From positions 244,464,925 through 244,528,924 of the forward strand of contig JAUPFV010000001.1 in NCBI GenBank assembly GCA_036936605.1: a DNA stretch of 64,000 bases, written 5' to 3'. The notes under the pieces were generated by a model. It was not told the DNA's origin, ran no database searches, and saw nothing but the letters and a program-made list of their open reading frames with translations. The stretch is from Limnanthes douglasii subsp. nivea (Eukaryota > Streptophyta > Magnoliopsida > Brassicales > Limnanthaceae). The translations under genes were made by a program, and so were the position numbers. Positions 45,437 to 55,917 of the stretch are shown here, one piece after another. Position 1 is the stretch's first letter; every line of letters begins with the position of its first letter.

Positions 45437-48133
45437 ATGGTCAAGAACAAAAACCCTCCGCCGCCTCCTACGTAAGTCCTCAAATTCATTTTGCTACTTA
45501 ATTTTGTTAGATTTAGGTATGAATTTTAGTTTTTAGGGTTGAATTTTGTGTTTAGGATAGAATTAGGTAGAGAATTAGGGTTTAGGGTAGGATTAGGAGG
45601 AGTTTTTGGGCCATTTTCCAGCCAAATCGCCGGCTGGAAAATGGCCGGCGCCGCACCGGTGGTGCGCCTTGGGCAGCACCATCGGTGCGTGATGGTGTGC
45701 CGCTCGGTACACCAGCTGTGTACCGAGCGGCACACCATTTGTGTGCCGAGCGGCACACTAACCTGTGTCGCTCGGTACACAGTGCCGCAACCGAGCGGCA
45801 CACGGCACCCGTGCCGCTCGGTTCGTCCTCTTTGGTACCTATGGTACCGATTTTTTTTAAACAAAAACTCTAATTTTTGGGATTCTAAAGTTCTGGTTTG
45901 GTATTTTTTAAAAAAACTTCAAATTTCACCATACGTATAGGGGTGTTGTTGATTTAAATTTTATATGTTAGTGTTATTAATTTCTTCCTTTGTTTTGTAT
46001 TTTTGTAGGTCAGACGCAGTGGAGGAGCGACGTCTTCCCCGATCCAGGGCGTACCCCCCTGGGTCACGTCCACCACCGCCAGGCAAGAGTATTAAGACTG
46101 CTCGCGCGGTTGAGGATGAGCGGATCCGCGATGCCAAGCGCGGACGAGATACTCCTGATGACTCTTAGACTATTCGTCTTCGGGAGGAGGAGGAACGGAT
46201 ACGGACTGATCGGTCTTTGCGCCGAATCAAGCATGGCCAGAGGAAGGAAAAGGCCATAGTTTCTGAGGCGATTGATATCAGATGTGGAGGGTCCTCACGA
46301 CGAGAGACGTCGTCATCGCATACACATAGATCACCACCTCCCACTGCTAGTGATCCACCACCTCCCTCACCTTCTCGCAGAGGTGCGTCCCCTGCGCATA
46401 CTATTACGCATCCACCACCTGTTAGCGACAGGGTGGATGCCACTGGGGACCCTGAGCAGGACACGATTGACGAGGAGCACATAGATGCCATCCACGCCGA
46501 GGAGCAGCGAAAGACGTTTGCATTTCTGAAATGCAACAAGATCCCTCTATTTCCTGACTACAAGGAGCATGAGGCGTACCACGTCTTCATCGGACAGGTA
46601 AGTACCTAATTATTAAACGTCTAATCTATGGTTTTGCTATTATTATGTTCTGACTTTGTTTTTAATTTATAGGGTCGCACTACACTGGGCGTACAGGCAC
46701 ATTATAATGTGCTACGTATGTGGGACTTGACTGCTCAGCCAGATGTGCAGCGATTTTTGGCGCGGACTCCTTTTGGTCCTCTTATAGCCCACCTGCCTCA
46801 GTACTTCACACATTCCGTCTTAGACGATGTTTTTGTTGAGCGTTGGCATCAGGAGACCAACACTTTCCATTTCTCATTTGGAGAGATGACGATTACGCTC
46901 GATGATGTCAGCTGCATTACAGGTCTCCCTGTAGTTGGTCGGACACTTGATGTAGTCACGGCTCCACGTGACGAGGCATACAGCTACTACGCTAGTATGT
47001 TAGGTCTGACAGTGGATGAGGTCCGCACAGAGATACAGTCCACCAGAGGCGTTGGCTTCAAGATAAAGTGGCTGAGGGAGACTTTCACCAGGGGGCGCTA
47101 CATCGAGCAGACTGATGATGAGACTATCCGCCAGGTATCACGAGCATACCTTATGTTCTTATTTGGTTGCACTATTTTTGCGGATACTAGTCAGAAGAGT
47201 GTGAAGGCTGACTACTTGTACGGGTTAGCCAATATGGACTCTGGGCTGTGGGATATAGCGTGGGGTACGAGTGCATTGGCATTCCTGTTCCGTGGTTTGG
47301 GTGATGCTTCGAAAGCATCGAAACATAACCTTTATGGTTTTGTAGCTATGCTTGATTGTTGGATCTATGACCACTTCCCAGCGTTTAGTGCCTCAGAGAA
47401 TGCTGACCACGTATTGAGGCAGCCTAGGATTGTGAAGTGGCTGCCGAAGCGGATTGTTGGGCAAAACATCCGCCCCAAATCGGTCATTCGTACTCTCCTT
47501 GCTGATCAGAAGGAGTCAGATGTAAGTTGGTAAATATTTGTTTTACATTACAATATGTTGAAATTAAGTGTTAGGATTTTAATTCACTCTATTTTTTTTA
47601 ATGTTTTGTAACAGGTGCTATTTGAGCCATACGAGGACATTAGAGTCCAGTTTCCAGTCCAGGAGATCCGCACTATTGTTTATCCTTTGCGGATGATGAG
47701 CACGGTCGAGGGCTACATGCCTGATCGGGTTATGCGCCAGTTCGGACGGGTTCAGGATGAGCCCCAACTCCCACTTGTACTACGACCTGGTTACAAGAAA
47801 GGAGATCTGGCCAGGTACACGTGGCGGGAGAGCGCATGGCTAGATTGGCGTCGGCACTTGCTTGCTGAGGATCGTTTGACAGTTACCATTGCCACATATA
47901 GACAGTCAGCGACGAATACCTACTGGAGGTACCTGGCTGACTATGGTTGGCATACTATCACTCCCCCACCGCGTACCACGGACGATAGACTTTTAGACGC
48001 CGTTCGCTCCATTGTTACTATGCCTGTCGAGCGTGGGGAGGCGGGTGCGCTGAGGTGGAGAGATCAGGTCCTGCATCTATTCTCTCCATGGTTGTTCGTC
48101 CTCATCATCGGACTTGTGCTAGCGTTGTTATGA
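45437..48133 (+). CDS. plant mobile domain (MAIN-like) protein, four exons, one in-frame stop
   Basis: Exons 45437-45471, 46009-46597, 46673-47521 and 47615-48133. All three donors read GTAAGT and all acceptors end AG; phases match throughout (663 codons). Exon 2 is proline/arginine-rich. Exons 3-4 form the plant mobile domain, with the signatures LDDVFVERWHQETNTFHF, GEMTITLDDVSCITGLPV and WGTSALAFLFRGL. Known: this domain occurs in Arabidopsis MAIN/MAIL nuclear proteins and is common in transposons. The protein ends in a hydrophobic run, SPWLFVLIIGLVLALL, an odd possible tail anchor. One TAG at 46166-46168 interrupts exon 2 after about 64 codons; otherwise the frame is open. It may be a fresh null allele, a sequencing error or a codon read through. 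Intron 1 contains a hairpin cluster. Its role in the element is unknown. Confidence 0.85.
45609..45848. repeat. hairpin cluster A, in intron 1 of the mobile-domain gene
   Basis: Perfect arms 45609-45623/45632-45646 (15 bp), 45692-45712/45718-45738 (21 bp, 5-nt loop), 45741-45748/45751-45758 (8 bp) and 45789-45801/45811-45823 (13 bp). The recurrent word is ccgagcggcac and its complement. ORFs across it are artefacts of the symmetry. Confidence 0.92.
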
Positions 48134-48500
48134 TCTTTCATTCATGTGGACTTCTTAGTTGTTTCATTATCTTGTTTTGTATTATGACTTATGACATCTA
48201 CTTTGTAATACGACTTATGACTTCTACTATCTACGGCTTTCTACCTTCGTTCTTATTGAGTTTTTGTACTTAACTTGATCTAACATTAGTCATACCATAA
48301 CTTGAAAACACCATAACAATATACTAGTAATTCGACATTTTTTGTACTTCACTTCATATTAAATTCGTCAAAAACTAAAATTATTATAGTAATTAATTCA
48401 CTTAAAATCCATAACAGCAAAACAGAATAACATTCGGATATAAACTTGTCAAAAAAACCCCACAACACCGAAAACATATTTTTAAAAAAAATACAAGTTA
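48134..48500 (+). other. 3' flank of the mobile-domain gene, no gene seen
   Basis: AT-rich DNA between the mobile-domain gene and hairpin cluster B. It presumably holds the 3' UTR and poly(A) site. Nothing else is recognisable. Confidence 0.5.
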
Positions 48501-48507
48501 AATTGCA

Positions 48508-48860
48508 CCATGGGTACGCAGTCAGTGGTACCTATGGTGCACACTACTGCGTACCCATGGTACTGTAGCCCGTGCACCATGGGTACACAGGAGGGTGTAC
48601 CGATGGTACATGGTACCATGGGTACACATTGTGGTGTACCGGTGGTACACTAGACTGTGTACCGATGGTACCATGCACCGGTCGGCACGTTACGTACCGA
48701 CCGGTGCATGGGACCATCGGTACACAGTCTAGTGTACCGATGGTGCACTACACTATGTACCGATGGTGCACGCAGTTTGCACCATCGGTACACAGTGTGG
48801 TGTACCATCGGTACACCAGACTGTGCACCATAGGTACACAGAAGACAGTACCTATGGTGC
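48508..48860. repeat. hairpin cluster B, upstream of the orphan gene
   Basis: Perfect arms 48508-48522/48546-48560 (15 bp). Long arms 48644-48685/48697-48738 (42 bp, one mismatch, 11-nt loop). Perfect arms 48825-48837/48848-48860 (13 bp). Built from variants of ggtaccgatgg and ccatgggtacac. It ends about 95 bp before the TATA box of the orphan gene. Confidence 0.93.
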
Positions 48861-48954
48861 GCAATTTTGTCTTGGATTTTTTTTCCCGGTTTTTTTTCCC
48901 GCGTTTTCTTTTTTCCCCCTCTAGATTTCCCGCCAATGTAAACTCTCATTCTTC

Positions 48955-48962
48955 TATATAAG
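48955..48962 (+). promoter_or_regulatory. TATA box of the orphan MULE gene
   Basis: TCTATATAAGAAAGC about 65-70 bp upstream of the ATG at 49027, with a CCAAT word about 20 bp further upstream. Confidence 0.65.
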
Positions 48963-49026
48963 AAAGCATACCTTACAACACCAAACACACAAAACTCTCC
49001 TTTTAACATAGTTGAAGTCCATCTTA

Positions 49027-49416
49027 ATGGGTTGGAGTGTGTTTGATGATGCTCATCTGCTCAAGGCTGCGAAAGCAGTGAAGTTCAAACGGCCGGACGA
49101 TAATACCGATGAGTTCTTCGATGAAGTTTTGTGTATGATGTATTTCATGTACGGCGAAATGTCTACATCAAGACAAATGCCTCGATCCCGTACTCGTCAA
49201 GAGGTAGCCACTAGGTACAAGGCTATAACTGGTGGACCGATGTTCTTGGTGTTTAACGAGCCCCCAGAAGTTAGGAATGAAGCGTTCGACTCCTTTGGTC
49301 TAATGATCACAGACTATATGTCGTTCGAAATGGCACAATACGTTCATTCTCAAATTGCCATTAAGGAGGAAACAGTGCGTATTCTCAGCGACAATGGAGG
49401 CTATGATTTCGACTAA
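49027..49416 (+). CDS. orphan 129-residue protein of the MULE
   Basis: Starts at the first ATG (MGWSVFDDAHLL) and ends DNGGYDFD. The track frame opens 15 bases earlier at a non-ATG codon. I recognise no family. It is mixed in composition with a basic centre (RQMPRSRTRQEVATRYKA) and a C-terminal half that could be helical (MITDYMSFEMAQYVHSQIAI). There is no membrane segment or Cys/His cluster. Support for a real gene: its own TATA and CCAAT words, coding-like composition, no intron needed, and a place between the two long genes inside an intact transposon, convergent with the transposase. A role as transposition accessory protein, such as the second gene of some Mutator elements, is only a guess. 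Confidence 0.65.
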   Translation: MGWSVFDDAHLLKAAKAVKFKRPDDNTDEFFDEVLCMMYFMYGEMSTSRQMPRSRTRQEVATRYKAITGGPMFLVFNEPPEVRNEAFDSFGLMITDYMSFEMAQYVHSQIAIKEETVRILSDNGGYDFD

Positions 49417-49691
49417 CTGTCTGTTATATATCAAGTTATGTACTAATGTTTAGAATATGTTGTTCTTGCTTGTTTGTGATGTTTTATTTTAGTTATGAAA
49501 TGATTATTGGCTTATCGTTATTAGTCGGTACACAGAATGAATAAATGCAATAATAGAGAAAATACCAAAAGAACCAAAACGATGTAGTAAAACAAAGTTC
49601 TAAACAACATAAATCCTCACAAATGACGTAAAGCGACCAAGAGACACAGAAGAGTTTGAAACAAAAAACCCAAACGAAACACATACACCTA

Positions 49692-52600
49692 CTAAACAAA
49701 CTCGTCAAGATTAGTTACTTCTGGGAATGAACTAACTGGCTTTCTACCTTCGAGTTCCGTATATTTCTGGCAGCGACCAACTAATGGTAGCTCCCAATGC
49801 GTAGCCTCTTCGCTCTTCAACTTCTGCCACGTAGGATGTATGCGTGCGCAAGGGCAAAGGGGCTTGATTGATAACTGTTTCATAGGTACTTAAATTAGAA
49901 TCAACAATTGAGTTATATAGTGGTGAGGAAAAACATAACCATATATCGAATGATTTACATTGACAAAGTGGTTAGTATCGACGAATCCAAACCCAATCTC
50001 ACGTCTTTGGGCCATAATGGGAGGCTTACCGCGCAGAGGTAAAAAAGTATGACTACAGTTGTGATTCCCTACGAGTGACACAAAATGAACAATGCATTCG
50101 AACTTGGTTGCAATCGCAATACCCATCTCAGGCATTGTCATCCAATATTTGGGTGATGCTGGTGTCTCGTAGTAGTTTATACTTTCTGCAACCTTCAGGT
50201 AATCCTCTTTACCGTTATAAATCTTGCTGTATGTGTCGTAGTTTTCCATTAGCTCATCGTATATTGCCTTCCGAACACCTCGCCATCCTTCTTCATGACC
50301 ATACAACCCGAATGAAACTGCTCTGTATCCACAATGTCCATCTGGCTTAACATCATTAATACCCGATATAAAAGGGTTGAAGTGAATCGGAAACCAACGC
50401 AAAAAACCTTTCGGGTCATGTACTAGTTCTGTGACTCGATCAATGGACGGTTGTACGATGTTGCTACCTAGGGAGGTAATGGAAGAGGTACGAGTACGAG
50501 TACGAGGTACTCTAGGCACATCTTTCCGAATCGTTGATTCACTACCAACTGCTTTACTCTTTTTAACTTTTGTTGGTTTTAAAGACTGCATGACTGCGTC
50601 ATGACTAGCTTCATCCTCTTTCAGCGGGTACTCCCATCCGCTCATGTCCCGTTTAGTGGATGATGTATCAACCACTAACTTTCTTTTCACCTGTGGCCGG
50701 CCTCGGTGTTTCTGCTTCTCCAATGGCTCTAGCAATGACGATGTTTCAGGGTAAACAACTTCAAACCATTTCTTGTAAATATGTTTGATACGGCTTTCAT
50801 CTTTCGTATCCATGACATCGTTAACTAGCTTTAGCAGATCATCTTTGAGAATTTCCATGGTCGTACGGAAAGTACGAGGTATTATTTCTAACCTTGTCCA
50901 GTGGACGTGAAAAGCACCTAGAGAGGCAGACATTCCACCTTCACGCCACTTGCGGACCTGGTGATAGCAAGGTATACCATGGGTAGATTTTACAGCGCAT
51001 ATACACTCGCCAGTGTCTTTAACATCCGGCCCATCTTCAATAGCGACCATCTTGGTATCTTCGGCCTTCTCTACTTCCTCGAAAAATAGTTCTAAAGCCA
51101 CGTGGGAAACCTGGCCTCGAATCTCATCAAACAGTTTATCCGAGAACTTATGCAGTGCTATGTAACGACTTTTCTCGAACGACGCCCTGATGGCAGCATG
51201 TTGGATTTCAACAAGCGAATGAACCCTGCCCCAAAATAACTCGAAGTTTAATTTGCTCGTACGTATGTAACGCTTTAGGTTAGAATGAGCACTCTCAACG
51301 CGGTTTGTTGTGCAATGTCCCAAATGCATGTTTTTGTTCGTCTTCCAAACAACAAATTTGTCCATGTACTTATCGAGCCACGATTTTTCAGTGTATTCAA
51401 TTTCTTCAGGGTAAGCTTTGTACTTCAATAGCATCTCCCGTCTGGCGGCATCGAATTCAATCTCTGTTTTACTATACGCAATCTTCTGCCAAGCACTAAC
51501 AAATTCTTTATGATCACTTTTCTCGCGGAAGTGCTCTCTTGTTTGCCCTAGAACATTTTGGTTAACGTGCCAGCGACATAACATATGCGTTGTCTTTGGG
51601 AATACCACTCCTATAGCATTCATCAATGCTAAATCTCTGTCGGTTAGGATAACCCGCGGTTCTTCAATTCCATGAACGGAAATCAACAATTTCAAACACT
51701 CTAATACCCATTTGAAGTTGTTTAACTTCTCACCCGACATGAAGGCAAATGCCGCGCAGAAAGTCAATCCAGTACACGTCACACCGACTATCTCGAAAAA
51801 TGGCATACCATATCGTATCACTTTATATGTACTATCCATAATCAAAACTATAGGAAATGTGCGCAAAAGGTCAACACTGACAGGATGGGCAAAAAACAAA
51901 TCTGTAATGATTTGTCCATCGTCTTCACCAGATTTATGCCATTCATAATAATTGTGTGACTTAAGCTCACCCCACAAGAACTGAAGTTGTGACCTACCCG
52001 CCTTCTTTAGAACCCGATTTTTTTGTCGTGCATTGTAGATCGTCCGCATGGTAGAAACATTATCTTCGTTCAATTTCTTCACACCATTCAGTATATCTCT
52101 GGGGTTAGTACCAATGAAGGTCGCTCGTTCAACATACTCCATCTCTTCATCATTCAAACGGCCAGCAAAAGAATGACCATCTAGATGTATAGAAGTGTCA
52201 TGGTTATGAGTACCACATTTTACTTCTAACTTCCATTGATCTGGGGCAACCATTGACCCGAGAAGCTCAAATGGGCAGCCAATCTTTTTCGTTCCTGTAG
52301 ACTTCCGTTTGCGGTCTTTTTCTGCAACCCTTGGAATATATTTCCCCCCCCCCCTCTCACACTGGAAATAAACTCTCGGGTTTTTTCTGCTGTTTACTTT
52401 GTCGCGCCGACTTATGTTGATAACCATACCATAAAGTTTTCCGATCTTCGTAACCCATTTCACCAACGCGTCATGTGTGTAGAACTCGGTAGTGAAGAAC
52501 AAATGACTATAATCGGTAGCGGAAGGTGCATCAGTCCCACTTGCGACATCCGTCCCCTGTTACACAACAAAAAGGCACAATAAACATTCAAGTATAGTTA

Positions 52601-53129
52601 ACAACATAAAAAAATCAAGCTTTTTTCGAAAAAAATGCGTGAATCCAAGGTTCTGAGGCCTAAAACCGTTGGTTCTAGGCCTCAGAACCGGCCGGACAAG
52701 GCCATCAGCACCACCGGTGCTGAGGCCATGAACCGGTGGTGCTGGGGCCTCAGAACCGAGCGGACTGAGGCCCCAGGTCCACCGGTTCTTGGCCTCAGCA
52801 CCGGTGGTGCTGGGGCTGGGAACCGACCGGCTGCGTGGCCTAGCACCATCGGTTCCAGCACATGGAACCGATGGTGCGTAAGTGACGCACGGCCGGTTCT
52901 TGGCCAAGAACCGACCGTGCGTCACCTACGCACCATCGGTTCCATGTGCTGGAACCGATGGTGCTAGGCCAGCCGGGTTATTCAATACCTTCGCCGGCGA
53001 CGGTGGTGGTTCCGGCGACCTTGGCTCCTTCTCCGGCGACTCAATCTCGTTTTCCGGCGAAAATTCATCATTCCTTCTCTCCAGCGACATCAACTCCTCC
53101 GCGCTGATCCCTAATTCTGCTTCCGACAT
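49692..53129 (-). CDS. MULE transposase with C-terminal OTU domain, three exons
   Basis: Exons 53129-52989 (47 codons), 52556-49959 (866) and 49874-49692 (60 plus stop): 973 residues, phase-0 introns, donors GTATTG and GTAAAT, acceptors CAG. Domains: FAR1-type zinc finger (about 90-170: YFQCERGG, IGCPFEL, CGTHNHD); MULE DDE core with Asp in MDSTYK (288), TDRDLALMNAI (353-355) and CRWHVNQ; SWIM finger CICAVKSTHGIPCYH; then an OTU-like domain with DGHCGYRA (Asp786, Cys789) and His910 in NHFVN. The last exon adds KPLCPCARIHPTW, which continues the usual OTU-type transposase tail; without the 84-nt second intron the frame hits a TAA at 49890-49892. It binds the TIRs and cuts DNA (family knowledge). 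The OTU activity is unproven. An 11-G run encodes the Gly run after CER. It appears intact. Confidence 0.92.
52649..52970. repeat. hairpin cluster C, in intron 1 of the transposase
   Basis: Arms 52649-52662/52676-52689 (14 bp, perfect). Arms 52837-52901/52906-52970 (65 bp, two mismatches, 4-nt loop). Further shorter symmetric copies of ggttctgaggcc and accggtggtgc lie between. The intron is 52557-52988, so the cluster fills three quarters of it. Confidence 0.95.
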
Positions 53130-53403
53130 GATCGATTTTGCGTTTTAGTTTGAGTGTTCTTGATTTTCTTAAGAAGTTTGAATTAGATTTCAAAATTTTT
53201 AAGAAACTATACTATTTGGATAGTAAATTCAGCAAAGAAGAGTGTTTGTTTGGGTATACATAGCAAAATAGGACTTTTGGTGAATTGGGTATACTCAGGA
53301 TAAACTTAGTAGGTTTTTTTTACTTAATGGCAGTTTTGATATTAATTTTCTGATGGAGGGTAAAAATGTCAAAAAAAAATCAATCCAAAGTCAACTGTTG
53401 TTT

Positions 53404-53446
53404 TTGGGTATACTTAAACTCGTTTTGGGTATATATAGCCATACCC
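53404..53446 (-). repeat. MULE right terminal inverted repeat
   Basis: The perfect inverse of 45191-45233 over 43 bp. Subterminal GTATACCCAA words lie inward to about 53250. Confidence 0.95.
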
Positions 53447-53455
53447 TATTCCTTT
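53447..53455. repeat. MULE target-site duplication, right copy
   Basis: TATTCCTTT, identical to 45182-45190. Confidence 0.95.
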
Positions 53456-54544
53456 TTCTCTTCTTATCTACATATGCATGATAAAATTTAGAGTTAGATT
53501 CAGCCTCTTTAAACCAGGCATTGTAACATTTCTACCTCTAAAAAGCTTCCTCAGTTTTAAGTGCAGAGCAGTAGCCTTCTTAAGATTAGCATTAGAAATT
53601 AAGTCGTTATCTCTTTTATGAATAATATTCATGTTATTCACATCATCCTCAACATCCTTTACTTTACTAAAAATGTTTTCAAAATGGTTTATGTTCCATG
53701 AATTAAAACAATTTTTTAACCTTCTCATTTTAAACCAAAATACCTCATTTGGAAGAGCAATAATGTTATGATTCCAATTTTGCTCCACCATACTGAAAAA
53801 ATATTCATCAGTAGTCCAAACATTTAAAACTTTAAATATTTTCTTCTTGTTTGTATAGTTATTGCTTAATATAGATGTAGAGATAAGAAGAGGAGCATGG
53901 CCAGAACAAGTTCTGACCATGTTGATAACCTGAGTAAAATTGAAGAGGTTAGACCAGTTGGTGTTAATCATCACACAATCTAATATTTTCCATTTTAAAT
54001 GATTGTTCTAGGTGTATTTAGATCCAACTATACCAGTATCCTCAAGGTTACACTCACTAATGGTGTTAACAAAATCCTCAATGATATTCTGACATAGAGA
54101 AGAACAGCCAATCTGCTCATCCACAACAGCCACAACATTAAAATCCCCCACGGTAAGCCAAACCTTTTTATCAGTAGAAATATTTTTGAGTTCAGACCAC
54201 AGATCACCCCTTAATTGCCTATTATATTTAGCATAAACCACCATTAATAGGAAACTGCTACTAATATTAGGATAGCAAACCTCAAGATGAAGACATTGAT
54301 CATGATTAGACAACACATCAATGCCGATATCCTTAATCCTGAAAACTCATATCTTGTTAGTAGAATTAACAGAATAATTAGGAAAATCTAATATATAAGC
54401 CACATCACTTACAACCTCCACCCTAGCCATAGGCTCTTGAATAGCAAGAATCTTTACTTTCTCTTTTAAGATAATCTCTTTCAATCTACCAATAGTAGAG
54501 TTGTTATTAACACCACGAACATTCCAACATAGGATTTTAATCAT
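53456..54544 (-). pseudogene. LINE ORF2, 5' half: endonuclease (broken)
   Basis: MIKILCWNVRG starts ORF2 at 54544. Catalytic motifs follow: LAIQEPM (Glu), VGDFNVV (Asp/Asn), and SGHAPLL where the usual SDH reads SGH, so a catalytic Asp is lost. Stops occur at about 54347 and 54008. The linker towards RT is cut by the MULE insertion. Confidence 0.8.
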
Positions 54545-55917
54545 GATCAGATACAGACTTATACTTTTTCTTTATCCCTGAAAGTTGTAGAGATTTAAGA
54601 GCTCTTTTCTTTGGTCTTTTTCCTTTATTAGCGGTTTTCAAAAAAAAAAATCAGAATATTATTAAATCCATGGTCAGTATGAGAGGTACATTCACTCCCA
54701 ATGTTACCTTGTTTGGGAGAGTTATCTTCTATATGAAGATTTATATACTCATGTGAGAGCTTTGATTTCATGTATTTAATAAGATTCTTCAAGGCATCTA
54801 TGATTTCAATTTCTTGACTTTGATTTCTATTGTCATTTACAGATTCTTGCAGCAAATCTTGAACAAGATTGTCTCTGTTTAAAGCAACAAGAACATCATT
54901 GGAACTAAGCAGATCATTACAGTCGCCCAGATTTCCAAAAACGTTTGAAGAAGCAACAGTCTTATCCAGCACCATAGACTTTAGCTTAGGAACATAGACC
55001 TTGTAAATAGTATTACTATTCTTACTCTTATTAACATTCTTGTAAACATTTTTATTTACAGGCAATAAAGTTTCATTTTTATTTGTGATCAAAACATTTC
55101 CAATAGAATTATTTCTTTTATCTTGAAAATTTTGACTCTTCAAACAATTCTCCATCCTATGACCCAGATGGTAGCAAGAAGAAAAATAAGTAGGCAGATT
55201 TCTATAGGAAACAGAAATCCAGCCGCCTTCATTCCTACCAAAACCGACCCATATTCTATCATGAATCTTAGCAGAAATATCCAACTCTACCAAGCCAACA
55301 ACAACATTATTGAAGGCTCTATTCTTACCCGGAAATTCAATCTTATAAGTAACCCCCATGGTGGCAAAAATATTCGTTAACATTTTCTTATTATAAAGAA
55401 ATTCATGAACCCTTCCAAGCCTTACCCAAACCAGCGAAACAGGGCATTCGTACTTCACATTATAGTCAGGTTTCCAGCGTAAAACTCTCTCGTAGAGCTT
55501 CCGATTCTTCACATTTCTTGACCACATTTTGATAACATCGTCTTTCAAATCAAACTTCATAATAAGGTGTCTTGAATCCCATTTGAAGACACTATAGTTA
55601 CCTCTGAATTTCAAAGAAGACAGAAACAGATCAATAAAACTTTTCTTTGGTAAACCCAGCAAAAACTTTCCTATAATCGTGATTTTTGCCGAAAGATTTA
55701 AGTAATCCTTGACGTCACTTGAATATTGGATTGAAATATGGTCTCCACTGATGTTAACACTTTCAGGAACCAAATTAACAGAAGACTCGTCACTTCTATC
55801 TTTAACAATATCCGCAAAAGATTACATACTTAAACCATTTTTAACGTGTGCTCTGTTTCTTGAGTTAACAACACGGAAAATCTCTTCCTCAAATATTTCA
55901 TTGTTGTAAATCTCCAT
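54537..55917 (-). pseudogene. LINE ORF1 (DUF4283-like), two lesions
   Basis: Starts MEIYNNEIFEEEIF at 55917. An in-frame TAA at 55822-55824 comes just before SFADIVK. The DUF4283-like domain then runs to about 55200 with SLVWVRLGRVHEFLYNKKML. The zinc knuckle keeps CYHLGHRMENC but lacks the first Cys (Phe in its place). A T-run near 54640 shifts the frame; in the restored frame a basic tail reaches a stop at 54537-54539, overlapping the ORF2 start. Confidence 0.75.

Larger units (their letters stand above)
45191..53446. mobile_element. Mutator-like element carrying PMD, orphan and OTU-transposase genes
   Basis: 8,256 bp bounded by perfect 43-bp terminal inverted repeats and a perfect 9-bp target duplication, sitting inside ORF2 of a LINE; excising it plus one TSD copy restores LINE coding sense (RNIIKGIKHED). 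Cargo on the plus strand: a plant-mobile-domain gene (45437-48133) and a 129-residue ORF (49027-49416). On the minus strand: the transposase (53129-49692). Subterminal regions repeat the word GTATACCCAA several times. Perfect ends and TSD imply a recent insertion. Confidence 0.96.

Noticed and set aside
45539..45940. Long ORFs on both strands over hairpin cluster A (133 and 112 codons)
   Set aside because: They arise from GC-rich symmetric repeats with few stops. The region is inside a well-defined intron, and the translations are Cys/Arg/Thr/Gly strings without motifs.
48572..49009. ORFs of 119-129 codons over hairpin cluster B
   Set aside because: Same cause: inverted repeats give mirror-image open frames on both strands, and the translations are repetitive (YRWCT-like).
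49890..49892. Stop-codon readthrough of the transposase
   Set aside because: A good 84-nt intron explains the extension more simply and restores the expected tail.
52560..52967. ORFs of 110-121 codons over hairpin cluster C
   Set aside because: They lie in the transposase intron and are translations of the repeat words.
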